Part shown: piece after piece, positions 28,716 to 40,800 of the stretch
Numbering within the stretch: the first letter of the stretch is position 1
Layout of the letters: each line of letters starts with the position of its first letter
Assembly: GCF_900747795.2 (NCBI RefSeq)
Contig: NC_041402.2
Span: forward strand, 195,401,489 to 195,465,488
Direction of reading: 5' to 3'
Source of the DNA: Erpetoichthys calabaricus
Taxonomy: Eukaryota; Chordata; Cladistia; Polypteriformes; Polypteridae
DNA length: 64,000 bases
Notes under the pieces: generated by a model
Databases searched by the model: none
Seen by the model: only the letters and a program-made list of their open reading frames with translations
Told to the model about the DNA's origin: nothing
Position numbers and translations under genes: made by a program

Positions 28716-30342
28716 CAGTGCATCCGGAGAGTATTCCCAGCACTTCATCACTGTCTCCACATTTTGTTATGTTACAGCCTTATTCCAAAATGGATTAAAT
28801 TCATTTTTGTTCCTCAGAATTCTACACACAACACCCCATAATGACAACGTGAAAAACGTTTACTTGAGATTTTTGTAAATTTATTAAAAATAAAAAAACT
28901 GAGAAATCCCATGTCCATAAGTATTCCCAGCCTTTGCTCAATACTTTGTCGATGCCCCTTTGGCAGCAATTCCAGCCTCAAGTCTTTTTGAATATGATGC
29001 CACAAGCTTGGCACACCTATCCTTGGCCAGTTGCGCCCATTTCTCTTTGCAGCACCTCTCAAGCTCCATCAGGTTGGAAGTGAAGCGTCGGTGCACAGCC
29101 ATTTTAAGATCTCTCCAGAGATGTTCAATCAGATTCAAGTCTGGGCTCTGGCTGGGCCACTCAAGGACATTCACAGAGTTGTCCTGAAGCCACTCCTTTG
29201 ATATCTTGGCTGTGTGCTTAGGGTCGTTGTCCTGCTGAAAGATGAACCGTCGCCCCAGTCTGAGGTCAAGAGCGCTCTGGAGCAGGTTTTCATCCAGGAT
29301 GTCTCTGTACATTGCTGCAGTCATCTTTCCCTTTATCCTGACTGGTCTCCCAGTCCCCACAGCATGATGCTGCCACCACCATGCTTCACTGTAGGGATGG
29401 TATTGGCCTGGTGATGAGCGGTGCCTGGTTTCCTCCAAACGTGACGCCTGGCATTCACACCAAAGAGTTCAATCTTTGTCTCATCAGACCAGAGAATTTT
29501 CTTTCTCATGGTCTGAGAGTCCTTCAGGTGCCTTTTGACAAACTCCAGGTGGGCTGCCATGTGCCTTTTACTAAGGAGTGGCTTCCGTCTGGCCACTCTA
29601 CCATACAGGCCTGATTGGTGGATTGCTGCAGAGATGGTTGTCCTTCTGGAAGGTTCTCCTTTCTCCACAGAGGACCTCTGGAGCTCTAACAGAGTGACCA
29701 TCAGGTTCTTGGTCACCTCCCTGACTAAAGCCCTTCTCCCCCGATCACTCAGTTTAGATGGCCGGCCAGCTGTAGGAAGAGTCCTGGTGGTTTCCAACTT
29801 CTTCCACTTACAGATGATGGAGGCCACTGTGCTCATTGGGACCTTCAAAGCAGCAGACATTTTTCTGTAACCTTCCCCAGATTTGTGCCTCAAGACAATC
29901 CTGTCTCGGAGGTCTACAGACAATTCCTTTGACTTCTTGCTTGGTTTGTGCTCTGACATGAACTCTCAACTGTGGGACCTTCTATAGACAGGTGTGTGCC
30001 TTTCCAAATCAGGTCCAGTCAACTGAATTTACCACAGGTGGACTCCAATGAAGCTGCAGAAACATCTCAAGGATGATCAGGGGAAACAGGATGGACCTGA
30101 GCTCAATTTGGAGCTTCATGGCAAAGGCTGTGAATACTTATGGACATGGGATTTCTCAATTTTTTTTATTTTTAATAAATTTGTGAAAATCTCAAGTAAA
30201 CTTTTTTCACGTTGTCATTATGGGGTGTTGTGTGTAGAATTCTGAGGAAAAAAATGAATTGAATCCATTTTGGAATAAGGCTGTAAGATAACAAAATGTG
30301 GAAAAAGTGGTGAAGCGCTGGGAATACTTTCTGGATGAACTG
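28716..30342 (-). mobile_element. Tc1 transposon, full length, copy A (minus)
   Basis: Terminal inverted repeats: the left end starts CAGTGCATCCGGAGAGTATT, and the reverse complement of the right end starts CAGTTCATCCAGAAAGTATT. A TA follows at 30,343-30,344. Secondary inverted blocks (ACAGCCTTATTCCAAAATGG and ACACAACACCCCATAATGAC) lie inside each end. The element is about 1.63 kb, normal for Tc1. It encodes a DD34E transposase in two overlapping frames. A second, opposite-orientation copy is at 56,188-57,754. Confidence 0.93.
28938..29959 (-). pseudogene. Tc1 transposase, copy A, broken by one internal deletion/frameshift
   Basis: The N-terminal frame (29,959-29,333) starts MSEHKPSKKSKELSVDLRDR IV and carries the paired-like HTH (MSTVASIICKWKK, GRPSKLSDRGRRALVREV) and the first catalytic Asp in WSDETKIELFG. 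The second frame (29,438-28,938) continues GTGRPVRIKGKMTAAMYRDI LDENLL, with the second Asp in FQQDNDPKHTAK and the Glu in SPDLNLIEHLWRDLK. Between them the usual WGCFSAAGTG joint is missing: HGGGSIMLWG runs directly into the bases for GTGR. A deletion of roughly 17-20 bases therefore shifts the frame. All three catalytic residues are still encoded. The protein would be non-functional as one chain. Confidence 0.88.
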
Positions 30343-30344
30343 TA

Positions 30345-30799
30345 AATTGGCATCTTCAGAGCCAGCAGCGGGGGAGCCTTGAGAAATGCCAAGCCTACCA
30401 AAGTCACAAACAGAAATATCCAACTGGTGTGACCGAAGTGTGCAGACCTCAATGAACAGGGAGCAAAGAATCCATTGTGGCCCTCGGCGCCTGCGCTACG
30501 TTTCGCACCATCACTGCCTGTAAACTGTTGTGCCAGCCAGTGCCAGTGTTAGCTTATTTTGTGCCCTAAGCCAAGCTTATTAGTGTGCCAACTGACTGTT
30601 TAGAAGCTAACCTGTGTGGCTGGACCCCCTGCCCCCTTTATGATCTGTGCCCTAGGTGAATGCCTAATTCACCTTAAAGGTGGCGTCGGCCCTGGCGCCA
30701 GTGTTAGCTCGTGCCACTAGATGGCGCTGTTTTCTCTGTGTGTCTGTCCTTTGATGTCAGGTGTTTGACTATTGGTGCTGAGCCATCCATCTCTCCATT
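30345..30799. other. Intergenic, possible repeat
   Basis: No gene seen. Bases 30,560-30,700 include CTAATTCACCTTAAAGGTGG CGTCGGCCCTGGCGCC, with a small inverted motif (CACCTTAAAGGTG). It may be a repeat end, but I cannot assign it. Confidence 0.35.
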
Positions 30800-31075
30800 C
30801 ATATTGTAAACCTGCTTTGTCCTGAGCAGGAAAGTTGGGGTCTGGAGCCCACCCGAGCAAACATCGAGCGCAAGGCAGGAACAACAGGTGGACACAGCGC
30901 CACACGAACACACAGATGGCAAATTTAGAGTCGTTAAACCCCACCCCACCCCCACCCCCAACCTATGGACTGTGGGAGGAAACCCATGTGGACACCGGGA
31001 GAACATGCCAACTCCACATTGGGACTTGAAGCCCGGATGTCCTTACCACTGTGCCACCGTGCTGCCCCAGGACAT
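30800..31075 (-). repeat. V-SINE-like element, minus orientation
   Basis: Read on plus it has the reversed V-SINE order: GAGCGCAAGGCAGGAACAAC, GGACTGTGGGAGGAAACCCA, GGGAGAACATGCCAACTCCA C, GGACTTGAAGCCCGGATGTC, CTGTGCCACCGTGCTGCCCC. The tRNA-like head is therefore at the right end, on minus. Moderately diverged. Confidence 0.75.
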
Positions 31076-31399
31076 CCATCAGGGTAAGAAGTCATTTGTA
31101 ACAAATTGGGCAGAATTAGCGCGGCCACAGCCGGAGGGCGAGCGGCCAGCAAAGAAACGAGCGGAGGGAGGGCAGGTCTGGGGGTCTCTGAATTCTCCTG
31201 GTCCGGGTGTCTGTTAAGTTGTCAGAGGAGAAAATGAAAAGACTCAGTGCCCAAAAATGAAAGATTTAATCCAACAACAAGAAACAATAAAGTCCTTCGA
31301 ACCTTTCGTTGTTCTTATCACGCAATCTTATCTTCTCTATCTGCCCCTAGTGGCCAAAGTACAGGACATAACAGTGTCCCTGTCCAGTGCTGTGACACT

Positions 31400-32137
31400 A
31401 ACAATGTCCCCTCTGTGCCCTCTTTGACAGCAGACGCGCTCGTTACACAGACGAACAGCCGATCGCGTCGCCGGCTCGCAGTTCTGGTTTTCAGTTCGGC
31501 GGCACCTGCCGAGTGGACTTGAAGAGGGTGGTCGCACAGATTGCCCAGCTGGACTCACCGGCCGCCAACGCCCCCCCTCCCCACACACACACACAAAGCC
31601 CAGAGATGCCCGCCTGCCAACCAAGCCAAGCGCTGGGAGCGGAGCAGGAAGAGCAGCGCGGCCGCTAAAGGACAGGAAGGAAGTTTCGTCAAAGCTCCTG
31701 GGCAGGCAGGTGTGCCGCAGCGGCAGGACGCGGACAGGTAAAGCGATTTCGGAGCCCACCTCGATCTGCGGCCGTCGGGGTAGAGGAGAGGGGCGCGCGG
31801 GGGTCACGTGTGTGTGTGTGTGTCTGTGTAATGTCACCTGTCCCGCGTTCCCAGTTCCCCGTCAGATTCTTCACGCGCCTCCCTCTGCCAAGTTTAAGTG
31901 CCCACAACTCCCACTACTCCGCCGCTCGGTTCCCAGCCTCCCGCGTCGCCCGACCCTGCGGTGTCGCCTGTCCCCACCCCCCTGCCGATCTCTCACTCTG
32001 GATTTCTGCTGACCGTTGAGTTTGTGTTGTAAATGATTGAAAGCCCCCAAGCAGTTTCCCGGGGTGACCTTCCCCGGCACTTCCGCATTGGCCTGTCACT
32101 TTCTTACCTGTGCACAGGTGCGGCCGGCGGCACTCAC
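31400..32137 (+). promoter_or_regulatory. BSPRY CpG island and likely 5' untranslated exon
   Basis: GC- and CpG-rich DNA extends from about 31,430 into the first coding exon. A donor-like GGACAG|GTAAAG (GT at 31,738-31,739) and an acceptor-like TTACCTGTGCACAG| (exon from 32,118) just before the coding ATG suggest a noncoding first exon ending at 31,737, spliced to the coding exon. (TG)n and (CA)n tracts lie at about 31,807-31,823 and 31,583-31,593. The exon structure here is inferred; the CpG richness is directly visible. Confidence 0.5.
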
Positions 32138-32138
32138 G

Positions 32139-35100
32139 ATGGCTCAGGCGACCGAACTCGATGTGGGTCCGCGGGATCAGCCGAACGACAAGGACGAGAA
32201 GCGCCGAGCTGTGCTGAGCGCAGCCGAGGACCCCGACGGCGACTTCGGACTGACGGGGACAGACGACCGCCGGTGCCGCGAGCACAGCGCGCAGCTCGAC
32301 TGGTTCTGCTGGACCGAAGATCGGCTGGTGTGCTCGGAGTGCGCCATCACCGGGGAGTGCAAGGGGCACCGAGTGACGTCCGTGGGCGAGAGAGCCTCGT
32401 CCCTCAGGGTGAGTGGGCGCCCCAGGGATGTGGTGGGGTGGGGGGGCGCCGAGTGGACGGAGATGACCAGCCCTCTCTTCCTTTCCTGCTCCAGAACAAG
32501 CTGGTTGACCTTTGTGAGAAGCTGCAGCTGAAGAGGAGCGCCGTGGAGAAGTTCACTGAGGTCACCCTGCCGGCCAGGAAGGTGGCCGTCCAGGTGAGTC
32601 TGGGGGTCACAGCTTGGGGACCTGTGGGGGTGCAGCCCACTCTAAAAAACTGACCGACGGTGGACACGAGTGCCTGGTCTGCGGTTTAAGATCTCTGGGG
32701 TCTGCAGCAGCCGTCATGTCCTCATGTCTTGGCAGATTCAGGAACATCTCATGCTGCCTGTGCTTTAATGGACGCGGTCTCCTTATCTGTCTGATTCATA
32801 GTGGACACACAGTTCCCACATGGCCCCCCATTCATAATGGGCCCAGCGTCTTTGTGTAACTGGTGTGTGGTGGACACAGCGTCCCCGTGTGTGTGATTTA
32901 CAGCTGACAATGTCCCCTCATGTCCTTCTCTAACAATGGGCCCCATCTTCTCCAGTCCTGTTTTTATGGTGGACGCAGTGTCCACTTCAAAGAGGATGTG
33001 GTCTCATTACATCCCCTTTTATTAATGGACACTGTCTTCTCATGTTTCTTATTTATAATGGTCACAGTCTCAAGCTGTCCCCTTTCTTTATTGTGGTCAT
33101 CGTCTCCTGATGTCACCTCTCTATTGTGGACACCTGTGTGTCCTCAGGAGCCCCCCCACCTAGTCCAGTCACCACATGAGGAGTCTGTTGTACAGGACAG
33201 GAGTTGGTCATCTAGCTGGACCGGTCAGTTGGAATGCCCCAGGTGGGCCGCCCAGCCTGGCCGAGTAGCCCGTCTTCCCAGTGCCGGCCTGACTGCTGAT
33301 TAACCAGACTGGTTTGGTCACATCTGGGACCTTAATGACCATTGCTGATTAACTCAGGTGGCCATGGTGAGAGGGTCAGCGAAGGGTCAACAGCCCAGGG
33401 GCAGCTGTGTCGGAGGTCTCGAGTGTCAGTCGGTCCATCGCAGGCCAGCTGGACTGGTCAGTCCTCGAGTGCGTCACCGTCTTCTCTGGTTGTTTCCACA
33501 GGCCGATGCCAGTGCGGCTCGCGAGGTGGTGGTCCAGCGCTTCAACCTTGTGCGGGACACCTGTGAGGAGGAAGAGCAGCACCTGCTGGAGGTCATCCAC
33601 GGCGAGGAAGAGCGGGCCAATCAGAACGGCCTGACTCAGAGGGCTCACTGGGCCGAGTCTCTGCAGCTCATCTCCAGCATCCGAGACCACCTGGTCAGCG
33701 CGCTCACTGAAATGGACGACCACAACATTGTGGTAAGGGGCACCATTGACTTGTTGGGCGAAGGGCTGGCAGCCGTGACCTTCACTCTGACTCTCCACCA
33801 GCATGGGGTCACCACTGCTCAAGCTGTAGTGGGGTTGGCCACCTGCTGGTACCCCCATGTCATTACACAGGAGAGGCTGCCCTCCCATTGGTTTAGGGGG
33901 TCAGTGACCTGCCCTCAATGGTGTGGTTTGGTGGGGGGGGGGGGTTAAGATGGGCAGGTGGTCACCTATGGTGTCCGCAGATCCCCTGACTGACCGCTGC
34001 TTCTCTTCTGTTTCACAGATGTCCACCAAGAAGATCTTAGAAAAGTAAGCACCATCCACCACATCAGGTTGTAATTAGGGGCTTGGGAGCAACGGAGGGC
34101 ACAGACCAGTCTGACCAGATCTGCATAACTGGTGTGTCCACCCTGACCTTCTGTAACAGCAGGTCCAGTACAGATGTGCTTTAGGACCCCTGCAACGCGC
34201 CCAGCAGGAGCTGATTGTCCAGCGGAGAGCCGGCCAGCTGACATTAATAGAAACTCGTGTGTGTTCCGACAAAGTCACACCAGTCTAACCAGTGTGCCCA
34301 GTTTGTGATCTGTGGTCCTCCATGTCCACTCTCAGACCACTGGAACAGCTGGTGTGTCCTGAGCTTATGCCGGTCATCAGTAGGGAGCCATATATCTGCT
34401 CTGAGATGGCCAGTACTGGTGTGAGCCCAGTAAGAGCAGTTCAGCCAGGACAAGGGTCAGTACAGACCAGTATAGACTGGTGTAAGTGGGGTGTGTGTCC
34501 ACTGTCAGACCATTAACACAGAAGAGCCAGTGGGTGTCCAGTATGGATGTGTGGCCTCAGGTGTCCACTGCTCTCAGATTAACATAACTGGAGTGAGCCC
34601 AGGACCAGTTAAACCAGTAGAGAAGAGTAGGGCCCAGTCTAATCAGCGTGTGTAACTGGTGTGAGTCCAGTATAACCAGTGGGCACTCAGTATCGACCAG
34701 TCCAGAACACATCAATAGGCACCAGTTCAGCCAGTGTGTGTCCAGTCCAGGTCCGCTCTCAGATCTGTGGTCCTGCCATCCTGAACTCAGACCACTGCTC
34801 AGAGTGGAGTCCAGTCTAACCAGTACGTGACCAGTACTGGTACCATGCCAGTGTCTCAGCCTGCCCTCACACCAGCGTGGTGGTCCGCTCAGGGTTAGGT
34901 GGGCTGTCCACTCACCGGCTCTCCTTCCCCATCCCCCACAGGGCCGAGGCCGCAGATCACGTGCCGGAGCCGCTGGACTCCAAGCAGCTGGACTTCGACT
35001 CAAGTTGCACCCGCAGCCCCCTGCTGTTGGGAATGTGGGCGACAGCGGCACTCATGTGCAGGGCAGGTGAGTGAGTGGACAGGCCAGGTGAGTGACCGCC

Positions 35101-35687
35101 GCCCGGGGAGTCCCACAGTTTGAGCGACGCTCGCCTTTTCTGCCGCCCCTCCAGCTCCCGCCACCCTGATCATCAACGAGAAGACGGTCAGTCCACTGCT
35201 GGGCATCTCCGCCGACCTGCGCACGCTGACCTTCCTGCCCAAGAGGGAGCGCAAGCCCTGCGAGTACAGCCCTGAGCGCTTCGACGAGTGGCCCAATGCC
35301 CCGGCCACGTCACCCTTCAGCAGCGGGGTGGTCACTTGGCTTGTGGAGGTGAAGGGCAGCTCGGCCTACAAGATGGGGGTCACCTACAGACGACTGGCAC
35401 GCAAGGGCAAATCCAACGAGACACGCCTGGGCTACAACGTCCACTCGTGGGTTCTGTCGCACTATGACGGTGACTACTGCTTCTCACATGCCGGCCACCA
35501 CCTGTCCCTGCACCTGCTGCGCCGTCCGTCCCGAGTCGGGGTACTGCTGGACTACGCGGCCGGGCAGCTGCTGTTCTTTGACCCCGAGTCCTGCGCCATC
35601 CTGCACTCGCACCATGGTCACTTTGAGGCACCGCTGTATCCGGCCTTCGCCGTGGCGGACCGCAGCATCACCCTGCTCTGCAGTTAG
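32139..35687 (+). CDS. BSPRY: BSPRY, B-box and SPRY domain-containing protein
   Basis: Six coding exons on plus: 32139-32408, 32495-32593, 33502-33732, 34019-34044 (26 nt), 34942-35066 and 35155-35687. All have GT/AG borders and keep frame to TAG, 427 residues. Residues about 46-80 form a B-box (CREHSAQLDWFCW, LVCSECAITGECKGHR), residues about 85-200 a coiled-coil-like region (NKLVDLCEKLQLKRSAVEKF, EEEEQHLLEVIHGEEERAN, TQRAHWAESLQLI). A PRY/SPRY domain fills the C-terminus (INEKTVSPLL, RFDEWPNAP, YKMGVTYR, LGYNVHSWVLSHYDG, VGVLLDYAAGQLLFF, LYPAFAVADRSITLL). There is no RING, as expected for BSPRY rather than a TRIM ligase. The mammalian protein binds 14-3-3 and the channel TRPV5 and dampens epithelial calcium transport. 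An in-frame ATG at 32,037 lies upstream of the acceptor-like site, so I chose 32,139. It converges on ENTPD8. Confidence 0.96.
32760..33145 (+). repeat. Degenerate minisatellite in BSPRY intron 2
   Basis: About ten imperfect units of 30-45 bases built on 'ATGGACACAGTCTCCTCATGTCCCTTTNTTNATGG' wording (split here: ATGGACACAGTCTC, CTCATGTCC, TTNATGG). Examples start near 32,766, 32,838, 32,968, 33,027 and 33,057. Units are too diverged for a precise period by eye. Confidence 0.5.
34080..34870 (+). repeat. Degenerate CCAGT-rich minisatellite in BSPRY intron 4
   Basis: The intron between the 26-nt exon and the next is built largely of imperfect repeats of ACCAGTGTGTGTCCAGT and AGTCTAACCAGT type, dozens of CCAGT/CAGTN words in about 800 bases. 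No open frame or inserted element is visible. Confidence 0.55.
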
Positions 35688-35689
35688 CA

Positions 35690-37076
35690 CGGCTGACCAG
35701 TGTCCTCCACGTCCATCGCACAAGGACACAAGGACCGCTCAAGGAGATGGAGGCCCGGCAGGCACCAATCAGAACGAGAAGCCCCTCGCTGAACGGCACT
35801 TCCTCTGACCTCAGGAGAACACCGGGGGCAACTGGGAAACGAGAAACCAGTGAAAGAGCCGGGAAAGAGTCGGTGAAGGACGTTGAGAGCAGATGGACAG
35901 CGGCCGGCCCTCTCCCACTCGCTCCTTGTCCAGTTCCAGGACCAAACCACAGGTGGGGTGCATGTTTACTTCAGGGTCCACTCATACTGGGCAACATTTA
36001 GGGTTGCCAAATGAAGTGCTCATCTTTGGGATATGACAGGAAAATCCAGACTGAGATTTGAACCCGGGACCTTGGAACTGTGAGGAATCCATATTTCAAT
36101 CTTCTAAATGAGTGCCAGTTTGTGTCCTGCATTTGACTCTCAAAGTGGCATCAAGTGCTAAGGGGGCTTCAGTGGGTCCAGATCCACCATCACTTGGGCT
36201 GTCTGGGGGTGTGCCAGTTGGCAGAGTTGGCAGTAATGTAAAGGCCAGCCTGTGCCAAACAGCATCCAGTATGGCCAGCTTACCCACCAGGAGCACCATG
36301 GACCTCTAAAGCCAAAGCAGGGGAGACGCCTGCCCTGTTGCCAGGGCGCCCAGCCTTCCACTGCCCACTTTATACATTTCCATCATTTTGATTGTTTGAT
36401 GACAGCGCTCACTTTAAAAGGCGCTATATAAAATAAAACATAATGGATGTCACTAGTCTGTCGCTTTATATGTCACTTGTCATTTTCTATGCTGGTACCC
36501 TGCTGCCAGGCCTAAGCACAAAGCAGTGCCAGTGTCGGGTACACCTTTCTGGTCTTTCTGCACAGCACACGTCACTGCATGCTTCTCCACTAGAGGGCAG
36601 CTGAGTCTCAGAATCTGCTCATTGGCATTGGAGCTCTGGTCAGAGTGGCTCACTACTGGGCTGGCATTTATGAGATGGTGCCCTGCAGCTTCATTTTCTC
36701 CTGATTCTCCCTGCAGCAGGGCGCTGTTGCACTTCCCCAGAATAAGCCGGGCAGGATAGGCATTTGATGACATCTCTCATGTGACAGACAATGTGAAGGT
36801 CAGCCCATCAGGTGCCCCCCTCTCCATTGCCTTACATTTCAGGCTGTCCTGCTCAGAGCCAATGGCAGCAAATGAGTTCAATGTGCCCATTGTCCAGTAG
36901 GGGGCACACTTTTTAGCTCTGCCAACATCAAAACCTGTGCAACACCCCTTGGGTAAGAGAGTGGCACATCAGCTTAGTTACATGGCTGAGTGGGATGGGG
37001 GGGGAGGGCAGCACACGTGGACATCCAGTCCTGGGGGGGCACAACTAAGAGGCGACTCGTAAGATGATTGCCAAAC
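35690..37076. other. Convergent intergenic region between BSPRY and ENTPD8
   Basis: This holds the BSPRY 3' untranslated region; a candidate AATAAA lies at 36,432-36,437, in a GGCGCTATATAAAATAAAAC repeat-like context. No further gene is seen. Confidence 0.4.
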
Positions 37077-37077
37077 A

Positions 37078-37083
37078 TTTATT
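37078..37083 (-). terminator. Likely ENTPD8 polyadenylation signal
   Basis: AATAAA on the minus strand, about 730 bases downstream of the ENTPD8 stop codon, with no intervening gene. Position and hexamer only. Confidence 0.5.
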
Positions 37084-37419
37084 CATTCAACATGGCGTCC
37101 ATAAAAGGTACAAAAAAAAACAAACAAATAACCAAACAAGCAAACTCCCGGCTTGACCAATCACAGGGCAGCATCTTGATCAGGTGACATCAGCACAGGG
37201 TCCTCATCAAAAAGCTGGGAAGGAGAGGAAATCAGGTCAGGCATGGGATTGGGGGGGGGGGGGTTCAGGGGTCAAGCAGGAATGCCTTGTGATACCAGGA
37301 TATATGGGGGACGCTAATCTAGTGGGCACCACGGAGGGTCAGTGGTACCGTAAGAAGGGAACCGAGGGGTTTAAGGAAAGGCCCTGAACAAAAGAGTGGG
37401 GTTCAGGCATTGGGGGCAT

Positions 37420-37654
37420 CAAAGCCAGGAAATCTGAAAGAAAGGGTCAGGGGTCAAAAGTGGAGAGTACAGTCAAAGGTCAGTGGTGGGATGGAGAGGT
37501 CACATGTGGAGATGTTAAGGTTCAGGGTCACAAGTCAACAGTTAAGTTCAAGGGTCAATGGTGGGAGGAGACCTCTATGAGGGTGCAGGGAATTTGAGTA
37601 GTAAAGGGTCAGAGGTCAGGGGGTGATGCACATGTGTGTGTGTGTGTGTGTGTG
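37420..37654. repeat. GGTCA-rich degenerate repeat and (TG)n in ENTPD8 3' region
   Basis: At least eight GGGTCA/AGGTCA words occur between 37,440 and 37,625 (for example AGGGGTCAAAAG, CAAAGGTCAGTG, GAGAGGTCAC, CAGGGTCACAAG, AAGGGTCAATGG, AGGGTCAGAGGTCAGGGGG). (TG)n follows at 37,633-37,654. They look like decayed tandem units inside the predicted ENTPD8 3' untranslated region. Confidence 0.5.
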
Positions 37655-37810
37655 GTGATCCTTCATTAAGCCCAAACATTTGGAAGCCCCCTATAAGTTC
37701 AGATCTGCTCTACAGCTCGCCAGTCGTCCACTCCAACAGCGTCTGGACCCACGGGTAACAGAGACAGACTGCAGGGGTCACTCGTCACACACATCCAGTC
37801 TGTCCGGGCT

Positions 37811-40800
37811 TCAGTGGTCAGCTTTCCAAAAACACTGGACACTAAAAGCCAGCAAGCAGAGGAATATGGAAAAGACGGTGAAGAAGATGGAGGCCGTCCA
37901 CTCTCCTGGACCCTGACCTCTGACAAGGCCGGGGGACGTGGAAGGGATGAGGTTGGTCAAGTTGAGCATGTAGCCCAGCGTCCAGCCGATGTCCATGTCA
38001 TCTGCCTGTGGGACACATGACGACAAGCAGGTAAGATGCCAGGCGGTGCCCACCTACTGCCCTCCCAAACTCCTCAGCCCATACCTTTTTCTGGAACTGA
38101 ATGTTGTCCCAGGATGTGCTGTTGAACTTGTAGCCGTCCACCAGGAGGGTGGTGATGTAGTAACCCGAGGCGCAGTAGTCACGCAGGCGGTCCTCCTTCT
38201 CAGTGGGGTACTCGGCCTTGAGCTGAAAAACACGAGGGAGGTGAAGACACGGTGGGCACTGCTGTCACTGGCACACACACAGAGAGTGACAAACTGACAG
38301 ATGAGCAGACAGACAGGCAGGCGCTCACCTGAGTCCAGGGCTTCTGGCAGAACTTGCTGATGGTGTCCAAAGTGACGCTGAGCGATGCTTTAGGGGTCAA
38401 CTTTAAAATGTCAAACGTGTAGAAAAAGGCAGAAAACGCCTGTGGACAGCAACAAGAGGGGGCAGTTAGCATTAACCATGTGCCCCTGCCACACCGGCCA
38501 GCACTTCACAGGGGGTCAGTAAAGTGTGGGCAGTATGGAGCCTCTGATCAGACCCGACGTGGATGCTGGCGTGTCACGGTCACCCTGAAGCACCGCATGG
38601 ACTGACAATGACGCCTGATCTGGTCAGTGAACAGAAGTGCCGGCCAGTTAGTCCAGCCGTGGACACTCGTATGTCGTGTCTGGTCAGCGTGTCACCCTGG
38701 GTGGTAGTCTGATTGGACCAGGAGTGGCTACTTGGATTCCATGGTCATTGTGAAGCACCGAGTGGCCTCTAAGGAGCCGAGTGGTGTATCAGACCTAGTG
38801 GTCCACACACGTGTACTGCTTGACTGTCGTCTCTTTGTTAACATCCAATACTTCTGTTTTCCTCCTCCCCACCCCCACATCCGCCCTCCCCATTTTTAAA
38901 ATGAAGGCCTACTTGGTAACAAAGTCCTTAAGCCAGGAGGGTGGTCTTCTGGGCCTGAATGAACGTGAAACCTCATTGGAAAGCCATGGGAGCGACTGAG
39001 GAGCAGCCAGTGTTTGGGGGTCCCGTGCCATCTCTGTGCCGTGACAAAGCCCCCTCAGTCATGTGACTTTTGTCCGGCTATTTGCGTGACGCCGAGAACC
39101 ATCTTGCAGAAGAACAGTAGCTGGTCCAAGCTGCCAAGTAATTTGCAATGGATCTGACCGTCGGGGTCTCATCTTGTTGATACGCACCCAGCAGTTTGGG
39201 GTTTCTGGCCTGACTGAAATGCTGCTGTTGGGTGGTAACGTGGGCCTGTGTCTGGGAGAGAGTTGGCATAGGTACCCAAAGAAAGACGGTCCAAAGGGAG
39301 GGTCCGCTCTCTACCTCACATTAAGGAAGCAGGTGATGCCCCTGTGGTGGTATGTTTGGTAACAGGGTCTGGAGGAGAGCTGCCTCAAACTGCCAACCTT
39401 CTGTCAGGTAGGCCCGGATTCCATTTTTTATCGTGCGGTTGAGACGTTCGACCCTGCCATCTGATTCCAGGTGATGCACAGCAGTTCTAATGTGCTTAAT
39501 GGCCTTCCCTCTCTGTCCAAATATTTATGAAACTCACCAGAAGTGAACTGGGGCCCATTATCAGTGCTTATCATGTCTGGCCAGCCCCACCGAGCGAAGA
39601 GGTAACCCAGGCTCCTAATAATTATGGATTGGGAAGTCACAGCTGCAAGAGGCCATTTGGAATGGAGCTCATATGCCATCAGGAGATAGCAAGCGTGGCG
39701 TGGGGCACCAAGCAATTCACCACAAATGTGCTTCCAAGGAGCAAGTGGCCTTGTGCAGGAGCTGGTGGACTAGAGACAGGCAGTGCAGTCCTTAACCAGC
39801 ACCTCAACATCGCCATCTTTATTAGGCTACCACACAATAGCCCTACAATGCTGTTTCAGCTTAATGGTGCCCAGATGACCCTCATGTGCCAGTCACAAAA
39901 CTTGTGTTCATAGCACTGCTGGTATGAGAGTACGAAAACAGACATCTTCCCAACAGAATAAATGGCCCTTAACCCGATAGTATGGAGTCAGTTCTGTTCT
40001 ATAGTGGTGGGCCATCCATCCCTAACAAAACAGCAAAGTTTGGAAAAAGGAAACAGGGTCATCCCTAGATGATTGGCACAGCTGGTCCAAAGAGACAGTA
40101 GAAGAGAGGGGGGCATACAACATAGACACCAGGTCACAAATCTGCTGTACTGCAGCTGGCACAACTGCTCAGGATAAGAGGTCTGCTACTGCATTGTGCC
40201 CACCCAGTGTGATGTCAAGCTTCATACTGCACTGGTGAAGACGGTCTGCCCAACGCAGCAACCTGAGGGGCTTATGACCAGATCCATTTGTGTGTGACAG
40301 TGTTGTGAGGACCTGGTGGTCCGTACGGAGAGTAAAAGAGGTGCCAGCGTTCACAAGCCCATATACAGGCCAAAGCTTCTCTTTCATCGACAGAATACTT
40401 CTGTTCAGCGGGAGACGGTGCCCGTGAAGCATACGCGACAGGCCTCTCTACGCCATTGTGCTCCTCAAGCTGCAGCAGAAGCATCACACGTCACAATAGT
40501 GGGAGCTGTAAGACTAAAGTGAGCTAAAGTAGGAGGACAGGTGAGCTGCCACCTAAGTGTCTCCACTGCCTTCTAACAGTCTGCTGCCGAATGCCAGGGC
40601 ACATCCTTCTTAAGGAGATGGCGTAGAGCAGTGTTTCTCAACCTGTAAGTATTTGCACCCCCCTAACGTTTTAATCGCGCCCCAATAACGTTTTTTTGAA
40701 ACCCTAATAAAATGTATTCCTATATTTTTTGCTGCCGATACACCGCTACAAGTTTAAAATTTCCCTACGAATATTGAAATTACGCCACATATGGCAACAT

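Noticed and set aside
31337-31837. 166-codon minus-strand frame in the CpG island
   Set aside because: High GC content gives long chance frames; no domain, and it overlaps the BSPRY promoter.
32037-32138. Upstream in-frame ATG extending BSPRY by 34 residues
   Set aside because: A splice-acceptor-like TTACCTGTGCACAG lies between it and MAQATE, the extra residues look untranslated, and family proteins start close to the B-box.
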